DNA from: Astrocystis sublimbata
Taxonomy: Eukaryota; Ascomycota; Sordariomycetes; Xylariales; Xylariaceae
Length of the DNA stretch: 64,000 nucleotides
NCBI GenBank assembly: GCA_022453515.1
Contig: JAJNNY010000055.1
Span: 186,001 to 250,000 of the forward strand
Direction: 5' to 3'
Shown: positions 49,301-61,812 of the stretch, in pieces
How the letters are laid out: each line of letters starts with the position of its first letter
Position numbering within the stretch: the stretch's first letter is position 1
The notes under the pieces: generated by a model
Told to the model about the DNA's origin: nothing
Seen by the model: only the letters and a program-made list of their open reading frames with translations
Database searches by the model: none
Program-made: the position numbers and the translations under genes

Positions 49301-51338
49301 TCGCGGCGCTAACTGAACTTGCGGCCGTCGTAGGTGCTGATCTACATTTGACGACAATACATCAAGACCGACACAACGAAGATCCAAAGATGCAACTTGT
49401 TCACCCCATGGTACATAGGGCAACCATCCGCCGTCTTATCCCAGCCAACCTATCTTTGTTTTCCAATCTGGCCAAACCGGGAGACATATCAGCCCATACA
49501 GGAGAACTCATCGAAGCCCAAATCCCATCAAAGGTTCCACGCCTACATATGAGCCATACATACGACATAGAGGCCCATATGTCATCCGGAGCCAATGAAG
49601 AAGCGGCCTTGAAAATGCTTCAGAAAGCGCGAGAGATTTTCGGGGTGCACTCAGGCTTGGCTAGCGCGGAAGACTTTCAGGAGCTCGGTCTGGCGGCCAT
49701 CTCGACCTATACGCAGAAAGAAGAAGCATCGGGCTTGGCGATCATGAACTGGAACTTGCAAGATGAAGTCGCAGTCCCGCTGTCGCCACCTGAAAGAGCG
49801 GTTGAATTCCGAAATGACAGGACATACTGGCTCGCCGGATTGACAAGCGACCTGGGCCTGTCGTTGACGCGGTGGATGTCCCAACGAGGTGCTCGGTACG
49901 TTGTCATGACGTCGCGCAATCCTAAAGTTGATGACAAGTGGATTGCATCGATGGAGGCCGCCGGAACAACAGTCAAGGTGCTTCCAATGTAAGTCCGATT
50001 CATTTGCATGAACCCCTATTACCAAGATATAGGTACTCATTGATAACTTCTAGGGACCTCACGGATGCAGAGTCTGTTAAGAAGACGCACCAGATCATCA
50101 CCAGCACTCTTCCACCGATTGCCGGTGTGTGCAATGGTGCCACGGTGATGAACGACGAGCTCATGGCGAAACAGTCCTACGAAGACTTTTCTGCCACGTT
50201 GGGACCCAAGGTAGACGGTACAATCTACCTCGACGCGCTATTTCAAAAGCCAGGCGAACTCGACTTCTTCATCGTCTTTTCCTCGTTGGCTTACTCCACT
50301 GGAAACATAGGACAGACCAGTTACGCGGCTGCCAATGCTTTCATGGTCAGTATGGTAGAGGGCCGCCGGAAGCGCGGGCTCGCGGGCTCTGTGATCCATA
50401 TGGCTGGCATTTACGGCATCGGCCTAATCACTCGCCGCGAGGCAGGCATCATGGAACGTCTGGAGAAGATGGGTTACTCCAACATTTCCGAATGGGACTA
50501 TCTCCGGTTCTTCGCGGAAGCTGTGTTGGCTGGACGTCCTGACTCTCCAAACAAGACTTGGGAGATATCTTCGTCAGTGCGTCCGGGCGACGTTGATGGT
50601 GATAACCCGCCTCCATGGTTGGACGTGCCTCGGTTCTCCTACTACAAGAGAATGAAGGGACGAGTCGTCGATGATGATGACGACGCTACAGTCTCAGTCC
50701 GAGCGCAGCTCAAGAACCAGACATCGATAGAAGGTGTCCGGAGCGTACTCTACTGTAAGTTTCGCTTATGGGGAATTGGTGTCAGATATTGTAGGAACGC
50801 TATACTAATAATGATATCAGCTGGTCTGGTAGGCATTCTTTACAAGCTTCTAGGCATGAAACCGGATGACAATATCATCTCGCCTAGCACTTCGCTTATC
50901 GAGTTGGGCATCGATTCTCTTGTCGCCGTGGACATGCGCTTCTGGTTCACGCGCGAGCTCGATTTGGATCTGCCGGTACTCAAATTACTCGGCGGTGCCA
51001 CAGTAGAGGAGATGGTTGAAGATGTCGTCGATCGCCTCTCGCCTTCGCTTATCCCCAACATCAAGATCGAGAAGGCCGAAGACACATTGGCTGCCAACAG
51101 TACAAGAGAGGCGCCGGGTGACGAGCCAGCCATTGCGTCCAAACACGATACTGACCACGCCAAGACCGAGCTGCTTGACAACACAAGCGACCCTACGAGT
51201 GATGACTCTCCCGCAGGCGACGAATCGAGCGACACGGAGAAGGATGACAAATCTTCTACAGATGACAACACCGACTCCTTGTCGAGTGCAGAAGAGTTGG
51301 AGGATATGAGCGCAGCGCTGAGCCAGCTACACCTATAA
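43384..51338 (+). CDS. Highly reducing polyketide synthase, KS-AT-DH-MT-(no ER)-KR-ACP
   Basis: Three exons (43384-49988, 50054-50754, 50821-51338) encode 2607 residues. KS: Cys173 in DTACSSS, His312 in EAHGTGT, His355 in GHTEG. AT: GQGAQWPRMG and Ser654 in GHSSGE. DH: His985 in HQIQGQTIFPGAG and Asp1168 in APLDVVFQG. MT: LEVGAGAGSATQ from 1439. KR: LAGLTSDLG near 2150 and Tyr2292 in SYAAANAF. ACP: Ser2468 in LGIDSL. No ER nucleotide motif is found between MT and KR, only a degenerate stretch. The last about 80 residues are very acidic and Ser/Asp-rich, with no thioesterase, reductase or condensation domain. This layout is LovB-like without the C domain. The product is a methylated, reduced chain, with the enoyl step supplied by the separate ER. 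Confidence 0.95.
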
Positions 51339-51591
51339 GCCAATTAAATCCGTATCACCTGTAGCCCCACAGAGGCGCTGAGTTGTTACTAATTTAAATG
51401 CGGGTGACCGTAACTGAAGCTGGCCCGGCTGGTCTTGTAATGGGATGTATGGGGTGTATGTAATGCCCGCACCCAAAGGTGGGATGTAGATGGGAGTACA
51501 AACCGGGCTAAAAGGGAATGCTGAGAGTATAGATTTGAATCGTATTAACTCTATTGTTGTTATATATTAATAATTAACAAATACATATAAC

Positions 51592-53606
51592 GTTATCCAC
51601 GGGCAAGTGTTGCACACGGGCAAGTGTCGCACTTTTTTTTAACTTCTTAACTTTTAACTTTATATATATATTTCTTTATAATAATGCAATAGTTTAATAA
51701 TCTAAAAAAGCCGATCTATAGCTAGCGTTTTGAGCTAAAAACTGTAACCCTAAACTATTTTTATAGAAGCTTAGTTAAATCTATAATATTTACACCTATA
51801 TATTATAGCGAAAAATCAACGGTAATACGTTTTACTATATTACTAATATTAAATATCGAAATTTAATAATATTAGAAGAAAAAACAATTGCTAAACGTAT
51901 ATTCGAGCTAAACACGCGAGCGTTTTCTGCCCTAGTTTTGTTATGTTTAAGAAATAGCTAATATTTTTTAATGCGAATATAACGCGTCTAAAGTTAGTAT
52001 TAACTAGGCTTTAACCTTTATGTAACAACGACCTGACCTCTGAACGTGTTATAACTACTGAATCGATTACTAGCGAGCTTTTAACAAAAACCCCGAAAGT
52101 TATCGTAAGTGGTTTGGGCTTATAAAGCTCACAATCGAGAAATATCGCATACAAATGGAGGATATTTATAACTTCGACGAGATAGGGTTTCTAATAGGCA
52201 AAATAACTACTAGAGTAGTTATTACAAGCTCTAAAAAACGTGGGTAATTTAGATAAGCTAACCTGGAGGTAGGAGAATGGGTTACTATAAACCAGGCTAT
52301 TAATGCTTAAGGTTGGGCAGTGCTGCTATATATTATTTTTGTAAGCAAGGTCTACCTCGCGTTATAGTATCGTAATAACGTATTACTATACGACTGGGTT
52401 ATAGACCTTTCAGATAACGGCTGGACTAACAATAAAATAGGCGTTAGATAGGCAGAACACTTTAATAATTATACTTAAAGCTATATAAAAATAATATTGC
52501 TTTTAATTTTTAATAGTTATAAAAACTATTACATTATAGAATTCGAAAATATTACTGGTTTAATATATTATTACGTTTTATTATGCCTACTTATAGTAAT
52601 CATAAGTAGGCATATAAAACGTAATAATATTATTAAACCAGTAATATTTTTCGAATTCTATAATGTAATAGTTTCTTATAACTATTAAAAATTAAAAAGC
52701 AATAATTATTTTTTATATAGCTTTAAGTATAATTATTAAGTGTTCTGCCTATCTAACGCCTATTTTATTGTTAGTCCAGCCGTTATCTGAAAGGTCTATA
52801 ACCCAGTCGTATAGTAATACGTTATTACGATACTATAACGCGAGGTAGACCTTGCTTACAAAAATAATATATAGCAGCACTGCCCAACCTTAAGCATTAA
52901 TAGCCTGGTTTATAGTAACCCATTCTCTACCTCCAGGTTTAGCTTATCTAAATTACCCACGTTTTTTAGAGCTTGTAATAACTACTCTAGTAGTTATTTT
53001 GCCTATTAGAAACCCTATCTCGTCGAAGTTATAAATATCCTCCATTTGTATGCGATATTTCTCGATTGTGAGCTTTATAAGCCCAAACCACTTACGATAA
53101 CTTTCGGGGTTTTTGTTAAAAGCTCGCTAGTAATCGATTCAGTAGTTATAACACGTTCAGAGGTCAGGTCGTTGTTACATAAAGGTTAAAGCCTAGTTAA
53201 TACTAACTTTAGACGCGTTATATTCGCATTAAAAAATATTAGCTATTTCTTAAACATAACAAAACTAGGGCAGAAACGCTCGCGTGTTTAGCTCGAATAT
53301 ACGTTTAGCAATTGTTTTTTCTTCTAATATTATTAAATTTCGATATTTAATATTAGTAATATAGTAAAACGTATTACCGTTGATTTTTCGCTATAATATA
53401 TAGGTGTAAATATTATAGATTTAACTAAGCTTCTATAAAAATAGTTTAGGGTTACAGTTTTTAGCTCAAAACGCTAGCTATAGATCGGCTTTTTAGATTA
53501 TTAAACTATTGCATTATTATAAAGAAATATATATATAAAGTTAAAAGTTAAGAAGTTAAAAAAAAGTGCGACACTTGCCCGTGTGCAACACTTGCCCGTG
53601 GATAAC
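51592..53606. mobile_element. Two head-to-head halves of a decayed pogo/Fot1-type DNA transposon
   Basis: AT-rich island at the palindrome centre. The left half opens with two adjacent 17-bp near repeats (51598-51614, 51615-51631; CACGGGCAAGTGTTGCA and ..TCGCA), likely part of the terminal inverted repeat. Reading + through stop codons gives remnants of a DDE transposase: IAKRIFELNTRAFSA, DIYNFDEIGFLIGK, WVTINQAINA, then DNGWTNNKIG. The second catalytic block is decayed (LLIFNSYKN where LLILDGHxSH is expected). G-to-A and C-to-T changes dominate, as in RIP. The sequence breaks at the palindrome centre, so the 3' half of the element is absent and the 5' half is present twice. Confidence 0.8.
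52582..52614. repeat. Centre of the palindrome: 13-bp stem, 7-bp spacer
   Basis: TATGCCTACTTAT (52582-52594), spacer AGTAATC, then ATAAGTAGGCATA (52602-52614). In the transposase frame the left stem plus spacer reads M-P-T-Y-S-N-H, the expected MPPHSSH-like segment, so the centre lies inside the transposase coding sequence. A spacer of seven bases is close to the minimum for a foldback. Confidence 0.9.
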
Positions 53607-53859
53607 GTTATATGTATTTGTTAATTATTAATATATAACAACAATAGAGTTAATACGATTCAAATCTATACTCTCAGCATTCCCTTTTAGCCCGGTTTGT
53701 ACTCCCATCTACATCCCACCTTTGGGTGCGGGCATTACATACACCCCATACATCCCATTACAAGACCAGCCGGGCCAGCTTCAGTTACGGTCACCCGCAT
53801 TTAAATTAGTAACAACTCAGCGCCTCTGTGGGGCTACAGGTGATACGGATTTAATTGGC

Positions 53860-56800
53860 TTATAGGTGTAGCTGGCTCAGCGCTGCGCTCATATCCTCCA
53901 ACTCTTCTGCACTCGACAAGGAGTCGGTGTTGTCATCTGTAGAAGATTTGTCATCCTTCTCCGTGTCGCTCGATTCGTCGCCTGCGGGAGAGTCATCACT
54001 CGTAGGGTCGCTTGTGTTGTCAAGCAGCTCGGTCTTGGCGTGGTCAGTATCGTGTTTGGACGCAATGGCTGGCTCGTCACCCGGCGCCTCTCTTGTACTG
54101 TTGGCAGCCAATGTGTCTTCGGCCTTCTCGATCTTGATGTTGGGGATAAGCGAAGGCGAGAGGCGATCGACGACATCTTCAACCATCTCCTCTACTGTGG
54201 CACCGCCGAGTAATTTGAGTACCGGCAGATCCAAATCGAGCTCGCGCGTGAACCAGAAGCGCATGTCCACGGCGACAAGAGAATCGATGCCCAACTCGAT
54301 AAGCGAAGTGCTAGGCGAGATGATATTGTCATCCGGTTTCATGCCTAGAAGCTTGTAAAGAATGCCTACCAGACCAGCTGATATCATTATTAGTATAGCG
54401 TTCCTACAATATCTGACACCAATTCCCCATAAGCGAAACTTACAGTAGAGTACGCTCCGGACACCTTCTATCGATGTCTGGTTCTTGAGCTGCGCTCGGA
54501 CTGAGACTGTAGCGTCGTCATCATCATCGACGACTCGTCCCTTCATTCTCTTGTAGTAGGAGAACCGAGGCACGTCCAACCATGGAGGCGGGTTATCACC
54601 ATCAACGTCGCCCGGACGCACTGACGAAGATATCTCCCAAGTCTTGTTTGGAGAGTCAGGACGTCCAGCCAACACAGCTTCCGCGAAGAACCGGAGATAG
54701 TCCCATTCGGAAATGTTGGAGTAACCCATCTTCTCCAGACGTTCCATGATGCCTGCCTCGCGGCGAGTGATTAGGCCGATGCCGTAAATGCCAGCCATAT
54801 GGATCACAGAGCCCGCGAGCCCGCGCTTCCGGCGGCCCTCTACCATACTGACCATGAAAGCATTGGCAGCCGCGTAACTGGTCTGTCCTATGTTTCCAGT
54901 GGAGTAAGCCAACGAGGAAAAGACGATGAAGAAGTCGAGTTCGCCTGGCTTTTGAAATAGCGCGTCGAGGTAGATTGTACCGTCTACCTTGGGTCCCAAC
55001 GTGGCAGAAAAGTCTTCGTAGGACTGTTTCGCCATGAGCTCGTCGTTCATCACCGTGGCACCATTGCACACACCGGCAATCGGTGGAAGAGTGCTGGTGA
55101 TGATCTGGTGCGTCTTCTTAACAGACTCTGCATCCGTGAGGTCCCTAGAAGTTATCAATGAGTACCTATATCTTGGTAATAGGGGTTCATGCAAATGAAT
55201 CGGACTTACATTGGAAGCACCTTGACTGTTGTTCCGGCGGCCTCCATCGATGCAATCCACTTGTCATCAACTTTAGGATTGCGCGACGTCATGACAACGT
55301 ACCGAGCACCTCGTTGGGACATCCACCGCGTCAACGACAGGCCCAGGTCGCTTGTCAATCCGGCGAGCCAGTATGTCCTGTCATTTCGGAATTCAACCGC
55401 TCTTTCAGGTGGCGACAGCGGGACTGCGACTTCATCTTGCAAGTTCCAGTTCATGATCGCCAAGCCCGATGCTTCTTCTTTCTGCGTATAGGTCGAGATG
55501 GCCGCCAGACCGAGCTCCTGAAAGTCTTCCGCGCTAGCCAAGCCTGAGTGCACCCGAAAATCTCTCGCGCTTTCTGAAGCATTTTCAAGGCCGCTTCTTC
55601 ATTGGCTCCGGATGACATATGGGCCTCTATGTCGTATGTATGGCTCATATGTAGGCGTGGAACCTTTGATGGGATTTGGGCTTCGATGAGTTCTCCTGTA
55701 TGGGCTGATATGTCTCCCGGTTTGGCCAGATTGGAAAACAAAGATAGGTTGGCTGGGATAAGACGGCGGATGGTTGCCCTATGTACCATGGGGTGAACAA
55801 GTTGCATCTTTGGATCTTCGTTGTGTCGGTCTTGATGTATTGTCGTCAAATGTAGATCAGCACCTACGACGGCCGCAAGTTCAGTTAGCGCCGCGACGGC
55901 CGTGGCGGACGGTTCGTGGACAAGGACCACTCCGCCGCCAGAAGTCTTTGACAAAATTTTGGCGGCCAGTATGGTGTTGATCGCGCTCACGATGAGGTAA
56001 GTGTCCTGCTCGTCCGGTGTATCGATCTCAATGACCCAATCCTTTCGAACGTAGACCTTAGACCTGCGCGCTTCCGAGAAAGCCAGGACCTTTTGTTGTC
56101 CATGCACCTTCTTGCCAATGACAAGATATTTTGAGCCGAGATGCGGAATCTCCAGCGCGGATAGTGTAGATCTGTGGACTTGGATTTCCACTGAGCCAGA
56201 AGTCACCTCAGCACGCGCTGCCCAGTCTGGCTTTTGAATGTGTTGTAGCTCGAAAGAACCGGTCGAGCTCGCTGCGATGGCCACCAGCGATTCATCCAGT
56301 GGCACTTGTTTAGTAATTTTCCGACGCACCGAGTTATGGCGAGCATCCAGGTCTCGGCTAGGTACACATCGCGGGATAATGAACTCGTCGCCCTCGACTC
56401 TAATCTCTCTTTCGAGTACCCACGCTGATTCGTACGGTTTCGGGAAACCCTTCCACAGGCTTGAGAGGTGCAATCTTATGAGCAATTCGGCCACGCATCG
56501 CGCATTCACAGTCGCAAAGGTGTCAAAATCGACGACCTGGAAGCGAAGATCTGGTTTTTCGTGTACGAGACAGCGCGATACACCAACCATCATATTACTG
56601 TAGGGGTTGTCTCCCGACACACCGCGCGTCAGCCACAGAATGTTGAGTGCCTTCTCCGTCATCAGCTGCATTGCTGTCCATCTTTCGGGGGTGAAGGGAC
56701 TGAATGCTGGAGTGTCTAGCTCCATAAAGCTGAGCACCAGCTGCTTGGGGCCGAAATGGGACTCGTTGAGGTTCTCGAGGCGGTCAACGATTGAAATCTC

Positions 56801-59800
56801 CGACTCAGTTGTGAACGGCTTGAGGGCAGCAAGAACATCGCATTGCAGCCGTGATGTAGATTTGCTCTGGCCCCCAATGATAAGCAATTTAGGCAATTGG
56901 ACGGAGACGCTGTTTTCGGGCGCAAGTGGCTGCCTAATCATCTTCATTTGCACATCCACGGCTTGGGTGAGCATCAAACTGAACGGAACCATGGCGTTAC
57001 GGGTCTCGGGCGTAGCGGAGTCGATACCGGAGAAGCCTGTCTCCTTCAAAATGCCATCCCATTCATACTGAGACAGGATGGGATGGCGTGCTTCTACCAT
57101 TTCATCGCCATCTCGGGCAGCCCACCAATTCGACATAGTGCCAAAGAAAAACGGCTGTCTCACGGGGCGGGCGTCAGTGAAGTCGAGCAGTGTCAAGTGA
57201 CCACCTGGCTTCAAAGTCTTTCTCAAGTTTCTCAACGTCTGTTTCAGATCAATTGTGGCGTGTAGCACGTTCGACACGACGACAAGGTCATATGCGTTCT
57301 CGTGAAGGCCTTGAGTAGAGGCGTCTTGCTCAATATCGTATGCCTTGAAGACAAACTTGTCAGACTGCTCAGAGAAGAGTGTATGCGCCTCCGCGAAAAA
57401 GGCTGGGGATAGATCTGTGTACGTGTACGAGCCAAAGTTGTCTCCGATGCGAGATATGATCGCCTGGGTTGCTGAGCCGGCACCGGCACCGACTTCCAGA
57501 ATCTGCATCTGTCTGGTCTTGTGTACTAACTGCTCGACAACTCCCGCAAAATAAATATTGTATTCCTGAAGTCCATAGGTGTGAGTGTAGATATTATCTG
57601 GAAGTCGTGACTCGTAGGACAGCTCGTCGAGTTCGTCTTGGCCGCGGGCAAACTGTACTAGATTCTCGCCAAAGGTCACGATAGAACGCAGATACTCATT
57701 CTTCTCGGCAAAAGATTTGGTGAGAGATTCCATCTCTTCGACGTTATCGTGTAGCCATTCTCGTTGGATGGTCGGGTGAGTTCCTAATGCCACCTCGCTA
57801 ACAACCGAAGCAACCCAGTTGACGTATTTTCTCATATGAGGCACCATTTCGTCGAGTTTTTCACGTGGCATGACTTCATGCATTGTCTTCATGTAAAAGA
57901 AGCAAAGTCTTTCCACAAAACACGCCATGTCGAGCTGCTCTCGGGCTGTATGCCAAAAGCCGACGAATTCTCGTGCGGCGTCGATCCGGTCAATCCCCCA
58001 TACTTGCTTCGAGATCTTCTGCGCGTCGTCATTGGCTGTCACTTGCACAACAGGCGTAACGTGAAGCCCTTCGATTTGTAGAATGGCGTTCCCGTTTGCA
58101 TCGAAGACATCTACATCGCCGTAGACCTCGTGTGTCGACGGATCAGCAGTCACAGTGGCATCGAAGGCTACGTCGACACCCAAGCACGCCGTTTCCTCGG
58201 TTCCAGAAACATTGATGCGCAGCGAGCGGATGACTGTTGGTACCATTAGCGTCCAGAGTTGACCGTCGCCGGGGGAGCCAATTGCGCCAAAGATTCCCTG
58301 AAAGACGACGTCAAGAGGGGCCGGGTGCAGAAGCAACTCCGTCTCATAATCTTGGGGACGGTCAATGTGAATAATTCCAGCCGACCTCTCAGTGGTACAT
58401 TCGAGTTGTTTGATTCCCATGAAACTGTCCGTATAGTTGTAGCCCAGCTTTGCAAGCGCGTCATAGAAAACCTCACAATCGACTTCAATCATCTTCTGGC
58501 CAGCCGGCAAAGGAGCCCTCGGCGGAAGCATGTCCTTTGAACCCTGACCGAGACGGAGTTTAATGCTTGCAGTTGATGTGGTGCCGAGGGAGGACTCCTT
58601 CCCCAGACTTGTCTCACATACAAAGTCACATTGCACAAAGCCGGTATCATCGTCGTGTTTGATGTTTCTCAGAGTAACAATGGACTCGACACCGATGCTC
58701 TCGTCTGGGAAACTCACAGCACGACGGATTGTCAAGTCCTGCAGCTCGATGAGAGCAATGCTATTGTATCGAGACCCATCGTTGACAAACGCTTTGCATG
58801 CCTCGATAGCCATCACAGCGAAGCCAGCACCGGGGAATATCGTCTGTCCTTGAATTTGATGCCCTTTGACCCAAGTCAACTCGCTTGGCTTCAGGAAGTT
58901 TCGCCATCGCAGTTCATTTTCTCCGCTGTCTAGGCGAGCCCCCAGAAGCTCGTTGTGGCTGTGAGGTCTCAGACGTAGCGCCCGCGACATTCGCGATTCC
59001 GTCCAATACGGAGTGCTGTGATCCCAAGTGTAGAGCGGCACATCTTGTAGTAAAGTTGGCTTGGAACCTTGCGTCCTGAACATGTCGTCCACATGACGGA
59101 TATTCAGTGCCGAAGAACCTACATTCTCCCAGACGGCACCTATCGCGTTGGAAAACTCTTGAGCATCATGAGAATCCCTAGCGAGAACTCCGCAATACGG
59201 GACGGGGGCGCCCGTCTTTTCTTCCGCAACCATACTCGCCGGTCCCTTCAAGGCGGGGTGAGCACCAATCTCAAGCATCAGAGCGGGTGCCCCAAGGGCA
59301 TCAAGAGCGCTTTCTAAAGCCTGAGAGAACATGACAGGCTTCAACAGGTTGTCTTTCCAATATGATCCGCAGAGCTGGTCCTTCATGTCTTTCGTCACCA
59401 CGGTCCCTTTTAGCACCGACGAGAACCACATGCAATTATTCTTGGGCTGCTGTACGCTGACCTTAGCACGTGCCATAGCATCCATATACGGCTGTTCGCA
59501 TGGTTTCATATGATGAGAGTGGTATGCAGTGTCAACCTTGAGCGCTCGCACAAAATTTTTCTCATCCTCGAAGACAAACTTGGCTCGGTCAATGGCGGTC
59601 TTGTCGCCCGATAGTGTTACACTGGCCGATGAATTACTGGCCGCGACACTCATCCGACCGTATCGCTCCATTGTCGATAGTTCGCACAATTCGATCGCGT
59701 CTTCTTCAGAAGTGCCGACCGCAAGCATGGCACCAGGAACACCTCCCACCCCACAGGCTAGCTTGCCGAATAAGCCGCGGTAATATGCAACACGAACTGC

Positions 59801-61812
59801 ATCACCAGCCGAGAGAAAACCGGCGGCATAGGCAGCGGCTATCTCTCCGCTGGAATGTCCAACAACAGCATCGAAAGTAATGCCGGAGTGCGCCAGCATT
59901 TGCACGAGAACTACCTGCACGGCGGTGCACAGCGGCTGTGAAAAAGCTGCCTCCATAACGCTCGAGGCGTCCGCCGGCTTAGACAACTCCTCTTGGATGT
60001 GCCAAGACGGGCGATCTTCCTCGGGGAGGCTCTGCAAAGAGTCGTCGAGCTCTTGAAATAAGCGTGCTGCAAATTGGGACATCTCGTTCAACAGGTAACC
60101 CATACGGGGCCATTGGGCGCCTTGTCCAGTGGATATTCCAAAAATACTCTTTGTTTTATGAGACGGCCGGACGCCAAGATTTTTATTATCATGCCTTTTG
60201 GCATCAAGCATCGCCTCGAGCTGATCGTGTAAGGACTGTAAACTGGTGGCAGAACAGTGCGCGCGTAGAGCAAAGGCGGACCGACGAGACAACGTCCATG
60301 CCAGGTCACCAATGTCGAGAGAACGTTCCTCCTCCAACGCAGTCTTTAAGAAGGCCAGGTATGTTTCAATTTGGGTGGACAGCGTCTTCTCAGAGTTTCC
60401 TGAGAACATGAATGGTATTGCAGTGAACAAACTCATTTCAGCCGTCGCAGGCATGATCTCGTGGATTTGGGCTTTTCGTACGAGTGCATCGTGTACCTGG
60501 GGGTCATAGCACTCGATGATGGCATGTGCATTGGCACCGCCAAACCGAAACTGTTGACACTTGCGCGGCGCGGAACTCCGGCAGGTAGCTCAGGCCACGG
60601 CTTGGCATTCGTTGCAATTTGAAGATTGCCGTAGTATGGTTCAATATCGGAATTCAAGTTTTCGAATAGCAAGTTAGGGAATATTGTTCCAGTTTGGACA
60701 CTCAGCGACGCCTTGAGCAGCCCCGCAAGACCGGCTGTCCCTTCGGTATGCCCAATAATCGTCTTGATAGACCCGACGTATAGGATATCATCAGGACCAG
60801 ACGCGTCTCTGTCTCCAAAAAACGCCTGATGGATTGCGGCGGCCTCCTGAGGATCTCCGGCTTTGGTACCGGTGCCATGAGCCTCGAAATACTGGCACCG
60901 ATTCACACCCTTCTCGAGCGATAATCCGGCGCGAGCATAAGTTTCACGAATTAGATTGCTTTGTGAGGTGCTGCTCGGCATTGTTATACCGGGTGTTCGG
61001 CCATCTTGGTTGGCGCCAGTCTCACGAATAATGGATTCAATGTGGTCGCCGTCCCTAATGGCGTCGCTGAGCCGTTTTAGCAACACTGCGGCGACCCCCT
61101 CGCCTCGGGCATAGCCGTCAGCCTTCGAGTCCCACATCTGGCTACGACCTGTCGGGGAGAGCATGTTGACATTACTTTCGGCAACAAAGTTGGTAGGCCC
61201 AAAGATGAGATTCGCGCCGGCTGCTACCGCCAGGTTCGACTCTCCTCTCCTGAGCGACTGCACGGCCTGGTGCGTTGCTATCAGACTGGAAGAACAGGCA
61301 GTGTCAATCGTCATCGAAGGCCCGTTCCAATTGAAGTAGTATGACACGCGGTTGGATAAGATACTGAGCGCCGTGCCCGTGGCCGCCATCTTTGGCAGGG
61401 ATTCAAGGTCGTGGTAGGTGATATGGGCGTAATCGTTGCACATTACTCCGACGTAAACAGCAGTTGCCGACCCCGAGAGTTCCTCAATTTGATAGCCGGA
61501 CCTCTCGAGGGCCTCGAAGACGACTTCTAACAGCAAACGTTGTTGCGGATCGATGGATTCCGCTTCTGATTTCGGTATTCCAAAAAGCTGGGCATCGAAA
61601 TTGCGCGTGTCTTCTGTTAATAGATACGAGTTTTTCACATTGCTTGTGCCGTGATGGGCTCCATCCTTGTGATAGAACCCATCAGCACTAAATCTATCGA
61701 TTTTGCTGCCAACATCGCGAGGGTTTTTGAGAAGTTCAGAGAGCTTCGAGGGAGACGAAGAGCCACCTGGAAACCGGCAGCCGCTGCCAATAATAGCGAT
61801 AGGCTCCTCCAT
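53860..61812 (-). pseudogene. Right-arm copy of the PKS, two frameshifts
   Basis: Minus-strand mirror of the PKS, with both introns (54378-54443, 55145-55209) preserved. A one-base loss in a T-run (about 60543) falls in the KS end motif NSFGFGGANAH and shifts the frame after residue about 425. A second one-base loss in a G-run (about 55554) shifts the frame just before the KR region. As written, the copy could not make a working synthase. Both changes are homopolymer shortenings of the type produced by sequencing or consensus error, and everything else is identical to the left copy. So either the copy is a very young pseudogene or the two frameshifts, perhaps the whole copy, are artefacts. 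Confidence 0.85.

Larger units (their letters stand above)
41196..52594. repeat. Left arm of giant palindrome
   Basis: Reads base for base as the reverse complement of 52602-64000 apart from single-base indels, nearly all in homopolymer lengths. It contains the 3' two thirds of the P450, the complete PKS and half of a transposon. Coordinate sums of matching points stay between 105195 and 105198 throughout. Because the window ends inside the match, the arm may reach further left than 41196. Confidence 0.95.

Noticed and set aside
52497..52688. 63-residue open frame across the palindrome centre
   Set aside because: It is AT-rich transposase debris read through the fold-back point, not a gene.
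55451..60454. Long right-arm frame starting in the PKS as an independent enzyme lacking KS
   Set aside because: Its start and end are created by the two one-base differences from the left copy; it is the same PKS gene interrupted, not a separate gene.
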